Assembly (NCBI GenBank): GCA_943704495.1
Contig: CALSCR010000199.1
Span: forward strand, 1-26,229
Reading direction: 5' to 3'
Source of the DNA: Pigoraptor chileana
Lineage: Eukaryota > Opisthokonta > Filasterea
Length of the DNA: 26,229 nucleotides
Shown: in pieces, positions 1-12,600 of the stretch
Layout: each line of letters opens with the position of its first letter
Position numbering within the stretch: position 1 is the stretch's first letter
The notes under the pieces: generated by a model
What the model was told of the DNA's origin: nothing
The model's database searches: none
Seen by the model: only the letters and a program-made list of their open reading frames with translations
Translations under genes and position numbers: made by a program

Positions 1-83
<83 letters not shown>

Positions 84-93
84 GCACGCACGC
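1..93. repeat. (CA)n microsatellite cut by the window edge
   Basis: An uninterrupted CA dinucleotide run fills bases 1-79 and passes into about four CACG/GCAC units up to base 93. It begins at the first base, so its true length is unknown. It lies about 560 bases beyond the 3' end of the minus-strand HYDIN gene, where the sense strand would read TG. Confidence 0.97.
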
Positions 94-651
94 TTATGTA
101 GTGTGCACAACTCCGGTGGCTGTGCTGAGTGTGTACTTCAGCCTCCTTTAAAGTATGGTATGGTGTATTGCGTCTTCATATCGTGCGTTACTTGCACAAA
201 CGTCCAGGGATCCACTGGCCAGTCAACGACAGTCCGGCTCCTCCATCTTCTCCCTGCGAGAACGTGCGCTCAGCCTTCGCCATGTTTGTGAGGGATAGGC
301 AGAGACAATTGCGGGGGACAAAAACTCAGTGTACAATCATGATGAACTTCCATTAAAATGAACGTATTGACATGTCGGTGCAATGTCGAATCTTGCCAGT
401 TTGGGCTACGTAAGAAATTGTAAGAAACCTGTTCTTGTGAATCATTCTTGTATTTCTTCTTCAAAATGTAATCAACACGCGCCGCACGCACGCCAAACGC
501 ATATATGCAGAAAATGCCGCTTGCACCTCTCGACAAACATGTGAGAGGGGCCACACATACACACATACAACACACACAACACACACAAACAGCATCAAAT
601 AAACTGAAGATGCAACACACGGCACACAACAATACACCAATATATATACGC
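94..651. other. 3' flank of HYDIN, no gene seen
   Basis: This is the stretch downstream of the HYDIN stop codon. Only short, unrelated reading frames occur on either strand. A broken CA-rich tract at 550-595 would read TG-rich in a HYDIN 3' UTR. There is no AATAAA or ATTAAA on the minus strand in this stretch, so I cannot place the poly(A) site. Confidence 0.7.
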
Positions 652-3600
652 TTAATTGAGGGTTCCGACACCCCTCAGGTAGTACGTCCAAGACACACCG
701 GCCATCTCAGAGCCGCCCACGGCGCTTGTAACAACAAGCTTGCCCATGCGCGGCACCTTTGGCGTGTTCGTCTTGTACGTGATCTGCACGTTGAACGTCT
801 TCTTTGCGCCGATTGTTTCGGTCGGCTTGACGCTAAACGCAGGATTGTCAACGGTGAAAGTGAACGAGTGCGACGCCGCAAACACGTTCTTAAACGGAAT
901 CGACGCTGTCGTTCCCGCCTTGATCGTGAAGGGGCCCTGGGGCTTGGACGGCACGCAGTGTCCAAACAGCGGGCACGTGTACTCGCCGCCCGTTGGGGAC
1001 GACAGGTACAACGTCGTGCGTGCGTCGCCCAGCTTGGACGGCTCGTATGTGACGTCCACGCACACTTCAATCCCTGCGGAGCCCGTGTTGGCGGGTGCTG
1101 CGACCGTCTTGTCGACCGTAAAGTCGAGGCTGTCGATGCGGCACGTGTACTCGGTCTTGGCCTTTGCAAAGCTGAGGAAACGGAATGTCTGCACCTGGCT
1201 CGCACCGAGGCCAACCTTGAATTGCATGCTCCGCTCTGGACCCGCCGGCGTGGCGACAAGATGGAGATCGTACTGGTAAACGCCCAACTCGGCCGACGTG
1301 AGGAGAAGCTTTCCGGTTTGGTCGCCGACGCGAAGGGGAAGGTACTCGATCGGGATTTGTCCCTCCGATGTCGCGGGAAGGACGACGTTGTGCGGGATTA
1401 TGACGTCCGTTGACGAGCAGCTGCACGTGAGCTGCACTGGCGTCGACAGCGGATTCTCGAGTGTGAGCGTGCGAGTGATCGACTGACGCACGGGTGTCGT
1501 CATATCCACCATCGAAATGACGCCCGGCGGGGTCGCCTTGAACGTCACGACATAATAGAGATACTCCTGCGTCTGCTCGTTCCTAAACACAACGCGCGCA
1601 TTTGTCACGCCCTCCTTGTACGCGTAAAAGTTGAGCTTGTAATCGCGGCGCATCTGTCCGGGCACGTCAATGTAGTCGACACCCTTGAGCGACGTCGACG
1701 AGTCCGGCTTCGAGACCTCAATTGACACCTTAAACCGCTGCGGGCGTTTAAGCCAATTGGTAACAGGCAGGAGCTCCGTGTACTGCGTCTTGCAGGGCAC
1801 CTCCCTGTTGATCGTCCCGCTCGGCTTGGGGGCGTCCGCCGTCCCGCTCAGGTTGTACAGCAGGCCGCTGCCGTCGGGAAGCGGGAAGAAGACAGTGCCA
1901 GAGTGGCGCGCGTCATTCGTCATTGTCAGCGGCGTGTATGCAATTTCGTATGGCTTTGCTTGACCAGGCTCGATGGAGATCGACTCGGGTCCCGTCCAGA
2001 ACTCGCTGTCGATAATGGGCTGCAGGTACCATCGCTGCGGCGTCTTGTTAGTCAGCGTGATGCTCTTTGTCTCGCGTTGCCGCACGGCCGCATTAAAGCG
2101 GATGACTTCAGACTGCGGCGGCTGCGCAACGCACATTCCTGTCAGCGTCAGCGTCAGCGGCACGGATCCCTCAATCTCGCAGGGTATGTCCTCATAGCGC
2201 ACGTCGTTGTTGAGCTCATCCGGGTGAAAGACAACCTCAAACGCCAATTCCATTCCGGGAGAAATATATCCCTCGAGTGGAGAGATGGTGAAATCGGGCG
2301 CGAATCGCTTGGGATCCCACTTGAAGCGAGCACCGACGTCTCCAATGTTCTGGATGACGACACGGCGGGTGGATCTGCTCTTCTGCACGACAGCGCCAAA
2401 GGGCACATTGTCGTTGTCGAGCTTGATGTCGATGCCCTGGCACGCACCCGTCACCGCAAACAGAGGGAACGACAGGCCCATGCTCTCCGCGTGTATCTCC
2501 TCCGTGAACGGGGCGAGACGCGTGTCCGGATTGAAAGCAAGCTCCACGTTGCACGTTGCCTTGGGCTTCAGCGTGTACTCGAGGGGCAGAGACACAGTGA
2601 CGCAGTTGCGGCGGAGGGCGAACAATGCCTGCTGGGGTCCGATCGTAAAGGTCATCGGGACGACGCTCTTGTTCACAAGCTTGATCGACCGAGTGGCCGT
2701 GTGTCCCACGCGCAGCGCACCAAATGCAACGACCTTGTTCGATGCGTTTACTGGCTCCAGCTTGAACTCGGTGCCAGAGCCCTTGATTTCCACGGCAAAG
2801 CGAGACAGGCCGTTCACCTCAAAGTTGATTGTCTCGTGATAGTGCACCGCATCCCTCGGGATAAAGACAATCGGGATTTCACACGACTCGCCCGCCGACA
2901 GAATAATAGGCGGTGCCTGCACTTCCAGGTGCGGCTTGCTCGCAAAGAGGCAGTCTATGCTCATTTCCCGAGAGTCCCGATTGATGATCTGCAGCGACTT
3001 TTGCAGGGTTGGCATACCGGGTTTGTGGACAAAACACGGGCCAAAGTCGTGACTCGTGAACGAAAAGCCAAGATTGGGGACACATCCATTGCCCTTAATG
3101 ACAATAGGGTAAGACGGGCCGTTAGCAATCTTGAGCACAGCCTCCACGTGGGCCGTGCTCGCGCGCCCGTGTGGATGGAACGTCACTTCGCAGACGACGC
3201 GGTCTCCCTTCAGCACTGTTCCGCTGTCTGGCGATATGGAAATGGGCACGGGTCCTGGCCGTCCGTGTCCGTGGGCGTCAAGCTTCCACGAAAAGTCAAA
3301 GTTGTACTTGCCCGCATTACCAATGGTGAGCTGTCGTACACTGCGCTCGTTGATTTGAACCTCGCCAAAATCGAGAGAATTCTGGGTCGATGCAACGAGT
3401 TCGGCAAGGCGTCCGTCGGACAGTTCAGAGAGAACGGCCTCGTGGATGGCGTATCCCTCGCCCTTGACGTTGAGTGTTACGGGCGTCGGCTTCTTCTTGA
3501 TGCTGCACACAATGTTGTAGTTGAGCTCCTTCTCTTGCCGCGGCGCAAAACGCACCTCCACCGGAATGCGGCCGTCGGGCGGGACTGTGCCAGTGAGCGG

Positions 3601-6600
3601 CGACACGCTCAGAAGCGCACTGGACGTGTCTCCACGAATGCTTGCCTCGCTGAAGGCAAACGAAAACGGCACAGACTCATTGTTGATGAGGTACACAATC
3701 TCCTTTGATTCGTGGTTGAGCAGCTGCGCGCGGAAGTTGACGTTGGATCGGTCGAGATACACCTTGGGTTCGTCGGCATGCCCCACGAGCAAAAACGGAA
3801 TTTGGATGTTGTGCTCCCCAATCCTGAAGCGCCAGAACGATTCGACGAGGTCGAGCGTCTCTGGCGTGTACTCAAAGACGACCTCCGTCTTCTTTCCAGT
3901 GAGCACAGTGCCCTTTGGCGTGACACACCGGAAAACCGGTCCCTGTCCAGGCACAGGCACGTCCTCGCACTCCCACGAAAACTCGTACGTCATGTTCGTC
4001 GGGTTGACAATGTAGAACTTTTTCGTGTTGCGCACACGAACGCCACACGATCCAAATTCAATGACGCGGGTAGTGGGGTCCAGCAGTGTGCCGGGGCCAC
4101 CGGCAGCGCCAAGCTCTGGGTTGCGACGGCCGCCCGTGATGTAGTCCGACTCCTCCACCTCAAAGTGGCAGAAGGGGCGGAGACTGCGTCCACGCAGGGA
4201 GATGCGAGGCGGCGAGATTGAGGGATCCAGGTTGGTGACGTTGCACTGCATCGAGCACTCGTAGTCGCGCACGTCTGCGGGAGAGAAGCGTACGCTAAAC
4301 ACGGCCGTTTCACCCGCTTCAATAACGCCCGAGCTCGGATGGACAGAGAATGGAATGTCCGCGGGCGACTCGTCGTCGACAAGATCGTCCGTGATGTTCC
4401 ACTGGTACTTGAGGCTGACAATCCCAGTGTTATTGATCGGGAAGGAGAAGGCACGCGTCTGATACATTAGCGTGTTGCGAAACTGCACAGTCGTCGTCTC
4501 GCACTTGAAGCGTGCGTTGTCGGCAATCGCACACGCACGCAGTGACAGCTCCGTTGTGGGAAGCTCATCAATGACTTCGTATGCTGGCTCCGGCTCCGGC
4601 TCGACAACCTTCTTCGGCTGGCTCTTCCCGCGCTCGTCCCTCACCATTGCCCACCGCACAGTGCGCGCAGAGTCATCCCACTCGCCCGCCGACGCCGGGT
4701 CTGCATATGCAATCTTCACAACGCGGCACGTGATCGGCACGTTGCGGTATTCCTGCGTCTGGTGCGCAAGGAATGTCACTGTGATCTGGCGCGACGACCG
4801 GGCCTTCACGTGCCCAACCATGGGGTGGAAGGTAAACTCGCCCTGCGGACACGAAAACTCGAACCGCGCTGCCTCGGACGAGTGGTTGGACAGCGTGAAC
4901 GAGAGCGACCTCGACTCGCCCACGGCGCAGTCGCCAAAGGGAAGGAGGTCGCTCTCCTCTTCCTCGGGAAGGTTGTCGAATGCGACGTCGTCCATGTATC
5001 CCTCGCCGCCCAATTCAATCACAGTGTCCTCAAACTGATTGTCTTGCACGCGCATGCGTAGTTCGCCGCCAAAACGACCAGCGTCGTTCGGGTGGAAGTT
5101 AACGTTGAACGTCTGCGACTGGCCGTTGTGGATAAGAACGGGCATGCCCGCACGTGGGCACGAAAACGACCGCAAAGACGCTGGATCCGCAGCGTTGAGA
5201 TCGAGATGCACTGTCGCGGGGATGATGCCATCGTTACGGAGAACGAGAGGGAGGGTCTGCTCGCGGCCAAGAAGAAGGCGACGGAACTGCAGCAGCGGTG
5301 TCGCAACGCGTCCAGAGCGAGGAAGAGGCTTGACAATTGAAACACGCGGGAGTGTACCTTCTCCGCGGAGCTCAAATGAGAGCGTCTTTGTCTTCGTGTT
5401 GGATCCGTTTTCAACCGTCGCCTCAAATATGCCAGTGTATGCCTGCATCGCACTGGGCGCAAACACAACAGTCACGTAGCGGTGCTCGTGGCTGGGAATG
5501 CTCAGGCGCTTTGGCTCGACATCAAAGGCAAAGTCAGCGGTGGTTGTCTTTGAGCGCGGACGACACGCAATGACAACGTCGCATGGGACCTTGTGGGGAT
5601 TGCTTATCTTGAAGCGCACCTGTGCCTGCTGTCCCGCAATGAACGCGCCAAACAAAAACACGCGATCCTCCTCTGAGTACACATTCCTCTGCATGTTGAA
5701 GAGATCCAACCGACGCACAACGCTGTGCTCCTCAAAGACGGCCGCCATCTCGGTTGTGTTGATGCCTGGAACGCACGACTCGGCAACAAGCTTGTACTCA
5801 ATGCCATTGGGGTTGTCCTCGGGCTGTCGATCAGACACATCGATGCCGAGAAGTTCCTCAAAGCGACCGGCGGTTTCCGCGTGGCACTCGACCGTCACAA
5901 CCTGCGAGCTGCCGGGATTGACGACGCCCGACGCAGGTGACACATTAAAGATGCCCAGAGTGAGGCGTCCAGACTCCTGCTTTGTGTCGATGCGACGAGG
6001 AGGCTTGACAGGCTGCGGTGGCTTCGAGAGCGATGTGCGCGACCCAGTGCGGAGGTTGTTGCGCTGGAGCTGGCTGAGCTGTCCCAGGCGGGGGCGGTTG
6101 AAGTCCCCACCATCCGTCATGTTGAAGAGCGCGTACTTGAACTCAAACTCGCCCTGGTTTTCAATTGTAAATGACCTCGATTTCTTCGTGTTAAAGACCA
6201 TCGCCCCGAAATTAATGTCGCGGATGGGCTGGATTGCGTAGCGGCTAAACACGGTCCGCAGCGTGATCTTGACGGGAATTGTCGCAATTAGTTCGCCCGT
6301 CTGCGGCTCCATCACGAGACACTTCAGGGCCGGACACTCGCGCATCGCAACTTCCCTCTGTGCGCGGAAGGCAACGGTGATCGGGAAGGGCTTGTCGTTC
6401 GCAAGCACCTGCCCCGTCTCGCACGACAGCATGAACATATCCGAGATGTCCGCAATATCCGTCTCCGTCTTGTCAAAGACAAACTTGAACCCAATCTCGT
6501 ACTTGCCCTTGTTCTTTAGCGTGCACGTGTGCTTGGCCTCCTCGTAAACCTTGATCACCCCAAAATCGAGTCCACCGTCGCAGTTCTTCGGGAAGTGCAC

Positions 6601-9600
6601 GTCGATGGCGACATCATACGCCTCCGCCGCAACCGTAATAGTCTCGGTCTGCACAACACCGTAAATTTTCTCAACGTCAGAGACCTCGAGACGCACCGCC
6701 TTCTTGACAACGATTGGCTTGGTTGCGTGGAAGGCAGCAGTGACAATGCACTCTGTCTTGGGCTCAATAGTTCCCTGTGTGGGCGTCACACTAAACTCCT
6801 CGCCAAGAGAGTCCGTGCCTTGCAGGCGCCACGAAACGGGCAGGAGCGTGTTGTTCTTCAAATGAAGTGCGCGCGTCTCGCGCCTCTTGAGCAGCAGGCG
6901 GTCAAACGACAGCATCTTCTTGTCGAGTTCGAGCTCGGGACGCACGCCGTGGCATGAAATGCTGAACGTGAGCGGGTCCGGATTGTCCTTGACGCAGCAA
7001 ATGACGACATCCTCGAAAAAGCCGGCGACCTTTGGATACGCCCAGATGGTCACCTCCTTCGTCTCGCCGGGCCTCAACGTGAGGTTGGGGGGATCGAGGA
7101 GGAAGCAGTTGAGCGTCGTGTCATGCTGGAAGCACACGGACAGGTTGCACTCGAGGCCGCCAGAGTTTGTCAGCGAAAAGCGCTCCATGTTGCCGGGGAA
7201 ACGGCCTTCCTTGTACTTGTCACGTGATTTGCCGCAGAGGAGGGGGCCAAACTCAAACGTATCCGTCGCTTCAATAAACTCTTTGTGCACAATGTCCTCC
7301 TCCGTGCGAGTCTTACGCGACACCGGAAACAGGCACTTGAGATCCGTCTCCAGTTCAGGCACCTGGCACGTGCCCTTGGCGGTCAGGCGGAACTGCATGC
7401 CGCTGCCGACAGTCTCAAACACGAGACGCTCCTCAAACCGCCCGACCTCCTCAGATACAAAGCGCACCGTCACGTCGACGCTGCCCTTCGGCGGAATGAC
7501 CCAGCGGTACACAGCCGCCTTGGCGTCCTCGTCATGAGCGTCGGTGGCAGTCGCAGTCACAGTCTGCAGGTCCTTGGTTATCTTTGACCAGTTCTCCGGC
7601 TTTGTCGCCGTGGACGACGCCGCCGCCGCAGCAGCCTTGGATAGCATCTTGAAGCTCTTTTTCCCAACCGTACCGTCTCCCGCGGATATGCTTCCAATCC
7701 CGCGATCTGACATGCGACTCGAAGTCCCCGCGCCCTCGCGCGTCGCAGAGGCATCCCCTCCCCGGGACGACGCCGCCGCCTGCGCAACTTCCTGGTCGTG
7801 CGCTGCGTCGTCATCGGCGGACATGTCACGTGCCGCCAGAATGAAATGTTCGACTGCGCCGCGGGGCTTGCGCACACTCGGATACCGCAGCGCCGAAAAG
7901 AGCGCCGGTGGCGGAATGCGCATGGCCATAATCGCCGCCTCCTCTTCGAGTTCCCGCACTTGGGGGAGATGCTCCATGATGGAGGTCCTCACATCTTCAC
8001 TGTCGTGTGCACCGTCAACATCCAGGATGGGCACCTCGGCGTCAAGTCCCTCGTCTTCGCAGGGCTCGTCCTCGGAAACTTCGGGCTTTGGCGAAAGCAT
8101 CTCGACCACAGGGACCATCCCAAGGCGGCTGCGCGACGGCACGGGCTGTGGAATGCCCAGTCCAATGGCAGCGGCGCCGGGCATCTGCGGCGGATTCTTG
8201 CCATGCGAGCGGTCAAAGACGGGTGGCTTTGCTCCAAACAACGCAGGCGTCGCGGGGACGTCACCTGCGCCAGCTGTGCCAGGCACGGGAGGGACGGGGG
8301 CGCCGGGTGCGGGGACCGGACAGGGAATGCCGTTGCGAGTACGGTCCCACGACGAGACGAGAGCGGCGACAGCCTCCCGCGTCAGTTCAAACGCGGCGAG
8401 GCGTGCGACCAGGCGCGCAGACATGGCAGTCACGTGAGCGGCATCTTCATCGCAGCCCTTCATGTCCACGTCAAACATGCGCGAGCGCGTGCGCTTGTGT
8501 TCGCCAGACAGAGTCAGCTTGTCTAACACGGCGTCCAGACTGAACTTCGAGTCGCTGCGGCGCGTGGGAGAGGCGCCTCCCGACGGCGACTTTGCAGAGT
8601 CACGCATTTTGTCCATGGCCGATTGCAGCATCGAGTCCTTGCGCTTCATCTGATTCTTGTTGGGATTGATGCTGATGCGACGCTTCTCGTCCTTTCCGCC
8701 GGGACCGCCGTTGACGCCCAGCACATTCAGTCCCGAATTGCCGCCAACAGCCCCGGGGTTCCCGCCCGCAGCACCCGCAGCATTGCCACCGGTCGTTCCA
8801 GGCGCCGCGCTGCTACTATTGTTGTTGTTGTTGTTGTTATTTGCCTTTGACTTCTTGGAGCGCTCCTCTTCGTGCTTTTGCTCCTTCAACATGGCGGCCT
8901 CCATCTCCTTCTTCTCCTCCTCCATGCGACGACGCATCTCCTCCTGCAAAATGCGCTTGCGTGCCTTGCGACGCTCGTCGTATGCCTCCTTCTCGGTGTC
9001 ATTCAGGTGATCGTACTCGTCCTCGCTAATCTCGGGCCAATCAAGCACGCTCTTTCGCATGGCGTACTCTTCGCTGCGCTGCCTATTCGACAGCACTTCA
9101 CGCTCATGCACAACGCGCTGATCAACGTTGATCGACATGAAAAACACGCGACGACGACCCTTGAATGCACGAAGCACGGCAGTCAGCGCTGCCTCGGGTC
9201 CCATGGCAAATCGGGTGTCCAGTCCGTCGACAATAGCGGCCTTTTGGCAGTCGGCGCGCGCAAATCGCGCCAAAAGGACCTCAACGAGAACGTTCTCCGG
9301 GAGGACAAAGTGGGCGGGTTCGGGCTCCGGGGGCTGCTGGGCTTCCTTCTTTCCACAGTCCTCCTTGTCGCCCTTTTCCTTTTCAGTCTTCTCTTTCTCA
9401 CCCTTTTCCTTCTCCTTCTCACCCTTTTCCTTCTCCTTCTCACCCTTTTCCTTCTCCTTCTCTTTCTCACCCTTTTCCTTCTCCTTGTCGCCCTTTTCCT
9501 TCTCAACTCTCTCCTTGACAACGGGCACAGTCAGCGAGGCGACCATTGCCATGGCAGCGGCCAAACCCGCAGCGTGGGCGGTCGCAGCATCACCACCGTT

Positions 9601-12600
9601 GGCCACCGACGCGGCGTTCGCAGTAGATGCGGCCTGGTGCACGCCCTGGAGGAGTGACATGCCTTCGGGTGTTGAGGACAAAAACTCGCGGAGGGATGAT
9701 GCACCTGCCACTTCGCCTTCTTCACACATTGCGGCAACAACAGTCTCGTCAATCGAAATGACGGATCCGCCATAATAACCGGCAATGGACCGGGACTGCG
9801 TTGTCTTTCCGCTCAAGGGTGGGCCATACACGACCACGTTGACGCCAAGATCGAGCTTGTGCGTCGGCTTGTTTGGGGACATTGACGCAAGGTATCGGTT
9901 GACAGCGGCCTGCACGGGTGAGACGAGCTCGCCGACACCCTCTCCCTCGACGGTGTGATTGTGCTCTTTGCCCGCAGCATCTGAATCCGTGGATGTCGTG
10001 GGGGGCACAGGAGCACCAGAAGTAGTCGGAACAGCCTGTGAGATACCCGCAAGGCTTGAAGATCCGAGGTTCATCGACTGCGCGAGCACAGACCCGCCAG
10101 CGATCGCCGCCGCATTTGCAAGCAAGCCGGGAGTTGTTGAACCGCCGGACGATGTAGTGGCCGCAAGAGCAGCCGCACTTGTTGTATCGCGCTGGCCGGG
10201 TGTTGGCGAGGGCGCAGAGGGCACGGTTGAGGGTTGTGCGCCAGCAACAGCTGCCGACGGAGACGTATTCGCCGCTGTGCTTGCATTGGGAACCGCAGTG
10301 CCTGGCACTCCGGTGCCTGCTGCAGCCCCGGGGGCGGTGGTGGTGGTGGCAGTGGCGGTGGCGGCGGCGGCGGCGGCGGCGGCGCCAATTGCATCGTCTG
10401 CAGAGGGTGGCTTTGTTGTGTATGCTTCGACGATCTCCTGGGGGAGTCCCTCGCCAGGGGCGCGCGGCGGAAGCAGAAGCTGCCCCTTGTCGTAGCCCTC
10501 GACCTTGCGCAACAGCTCCTCTTCCTCAAGGTGCTGCTTGTCAAAGTCGACGGAAAAAACCTCAATCGAAAAATCGTGGGGATTGGAGATTGTAATCGAC
10601 GTTTCCGCACCGCTGGAATAAGGAAGGATCGGGCCAAGTTCCACGACACTCGCGCTAATCTCCGCCTTTGCCAAAACGGCAGCGCCAACGACCGACAACA
10701 CCTGCGGGCGCTGGTTCATTGCGATGCGAATGGGCAGTTTTGCAGAGTAGGGCTGCTCTCCCTCGGGAATAAATTGGACGCGGACGTTGACGCGCTGGTC
10801 GGGCTCCAGGGTACCGCGGTTGGGCTGAACAGTGAAGAACGAGTGCGCTGGCTTCGTCGTCTTGTCCTGAGCTGCGCGGGTTCCCGGAGGTGCCTTTTGC
10901 TCGTCCTTGACATACCGCCACTCGCACGGCACGGGCTTCGTGTTGTGCAACTGCACGGTCATTACCTTGGCAGTCCCGCAGACAAGCGTGCCGAAATCAA
11001 GGGTGTCGCAGCTCATTATCAGGTCGGGGACAATGACAGTTGCGCGCAGACGCAAGAGCACAGCAGGACCGTTCAGAATGTCCACAGGGACGAGCACCTC
11101 GAGAAGCCCCGGGTTGGTAGTCTTCACGTTCGTTTGAAGCAGAACATTGACTTCAATGTGCTCACTGCCACTCGGAAGGAATTTGATGCGCTCGGGCTCC
11201 ACAGTGAATCCCGTGCCGTTCAGGGCGCGCTTGTCAAACGTAAACGTCACCGCGCCGTGCCCGGGATTGTGCACGCGCACAGCTCTCTTGCTGCTTCCGC
11301 CACGAACAACATTGCCAAAATCGAGAACATACGTCGCGAGTACTGGCTTTGTTGGGCCGTTCTTTGGACCGACGCGCACGTGAGTAGTATCGCTTGGGAT
11401 GGCAGCCGTGTTTATCATCGATTGTGCCGCAAGGGACGCGCCGATTGAATCCGAGTGTGGGGCATTCGTCGACATGCCCCGCGGGCGACGGTCAAGGCCC
11501 TTCTCCACAATCTCCATCGCGTGGCGCTTGACGGCGAGGCGCTCTCTCTCGGCGTCGCTGGTTCTGTCCTCCGACACCGGAACAATGTGGCCATCGTCTT
11601 CGCGGGGCAGCTCGAGTGATATACGCGGGAACACGCCCTCCCCGGAGATAGTTATCCGTTCCGGTTCAAAGTGTGCGACCTGCAACTCGATGAATCCAGA
11701 GAACTTTTCCGGCACCGCCGGACTGAATGTAACGACGATGCGTTGCTTTGTCATGGGCGAAATGTGGCCGGACATGGGCGACGCGGAGAGCGCCTTCCAC
11801 CGCGTGGGCTGTCCCTGCGAGTCACTCGCGGCAACGCTAAGCACGGAGAAGTCAAACGCAACCCGCCCGCTGTTCAAAATAAACACCTCCGCCTCAACCT
11901 TCTCGCGATACGCCTGCATGCCAAAATCCACGTGGCGCTTGTCGATTTCGTAGCGGATTGTCGACGCCTGTCCCGAGAGGGAAATCTCGTACTGCGGACC
12001 GCCCACGACATCGCACACGGCAACGGCGTTGAACATTCCATCGCAATGTCCGTAGAACGTAAAGCGCACAGACTCAGTTTGTCCAGCCTTGAGAGTGCTC
12101 CGAAGGGGCATGATATCAAAGACCTGCGAAATGTCGTCGATGCTCAGCTGAAGCCCAGGCGCGCCCATCTGCAGACGCTCATCGTCAAGGAAGGACCAGC
12201 TGTATGTAACATCGAGAGGCCCAGGGTTCGAAATCTCCATCGTGCGCGTGGCCTCCGTGTCATTGAGCACGCAGCGAAAATCAACGCTCGTCGTCTCAAA
12301 TGAGAGATTGGGGAAGCTCACAGACGCATTGAGGTCGATGCCGTCCTTCTGCGGATGTTCACCGTAGCTGACGGTGAGGCGGCCGTGCTCTTGCTTCGAG
12401 TGGTAGTCGCTCTTGTATGCCGGATCAAAGCGAACCTCCACGGGAATTTCGTCGTTGCTCTCCAGGCGTACGTCCGCCTGAGACAACAGCTGAAAAGGAA
12501 ACGAAGTGCGAAGCGTTGCCGTAAGTGGAAGGGACGAGACGTTGCGGATTGTCATCGACTTGACCTGGGGCTGCATAGGCGCGTCCGGCTGGTACTCGTA

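Noticed and set aside
1903-3708. A 601-codon open frame on the plus strand, opposite HYDIN
   Set aside because: It lies exactly in register with HYDIN codons on the other strand. It stays open because HYDIN rarely uses TTA, CTA and TCA, whose complements are stops. The translation is Arg/His/Leu-rich with no domain.
9363-9512. A CRISPR-like or transposon repeat array
   Set aside because: The units have no unique spacers, stay in the HYDIN reading frame and encode a Lys/Glu repeat. This is a coding minisatellite in a eukaryotic gene.
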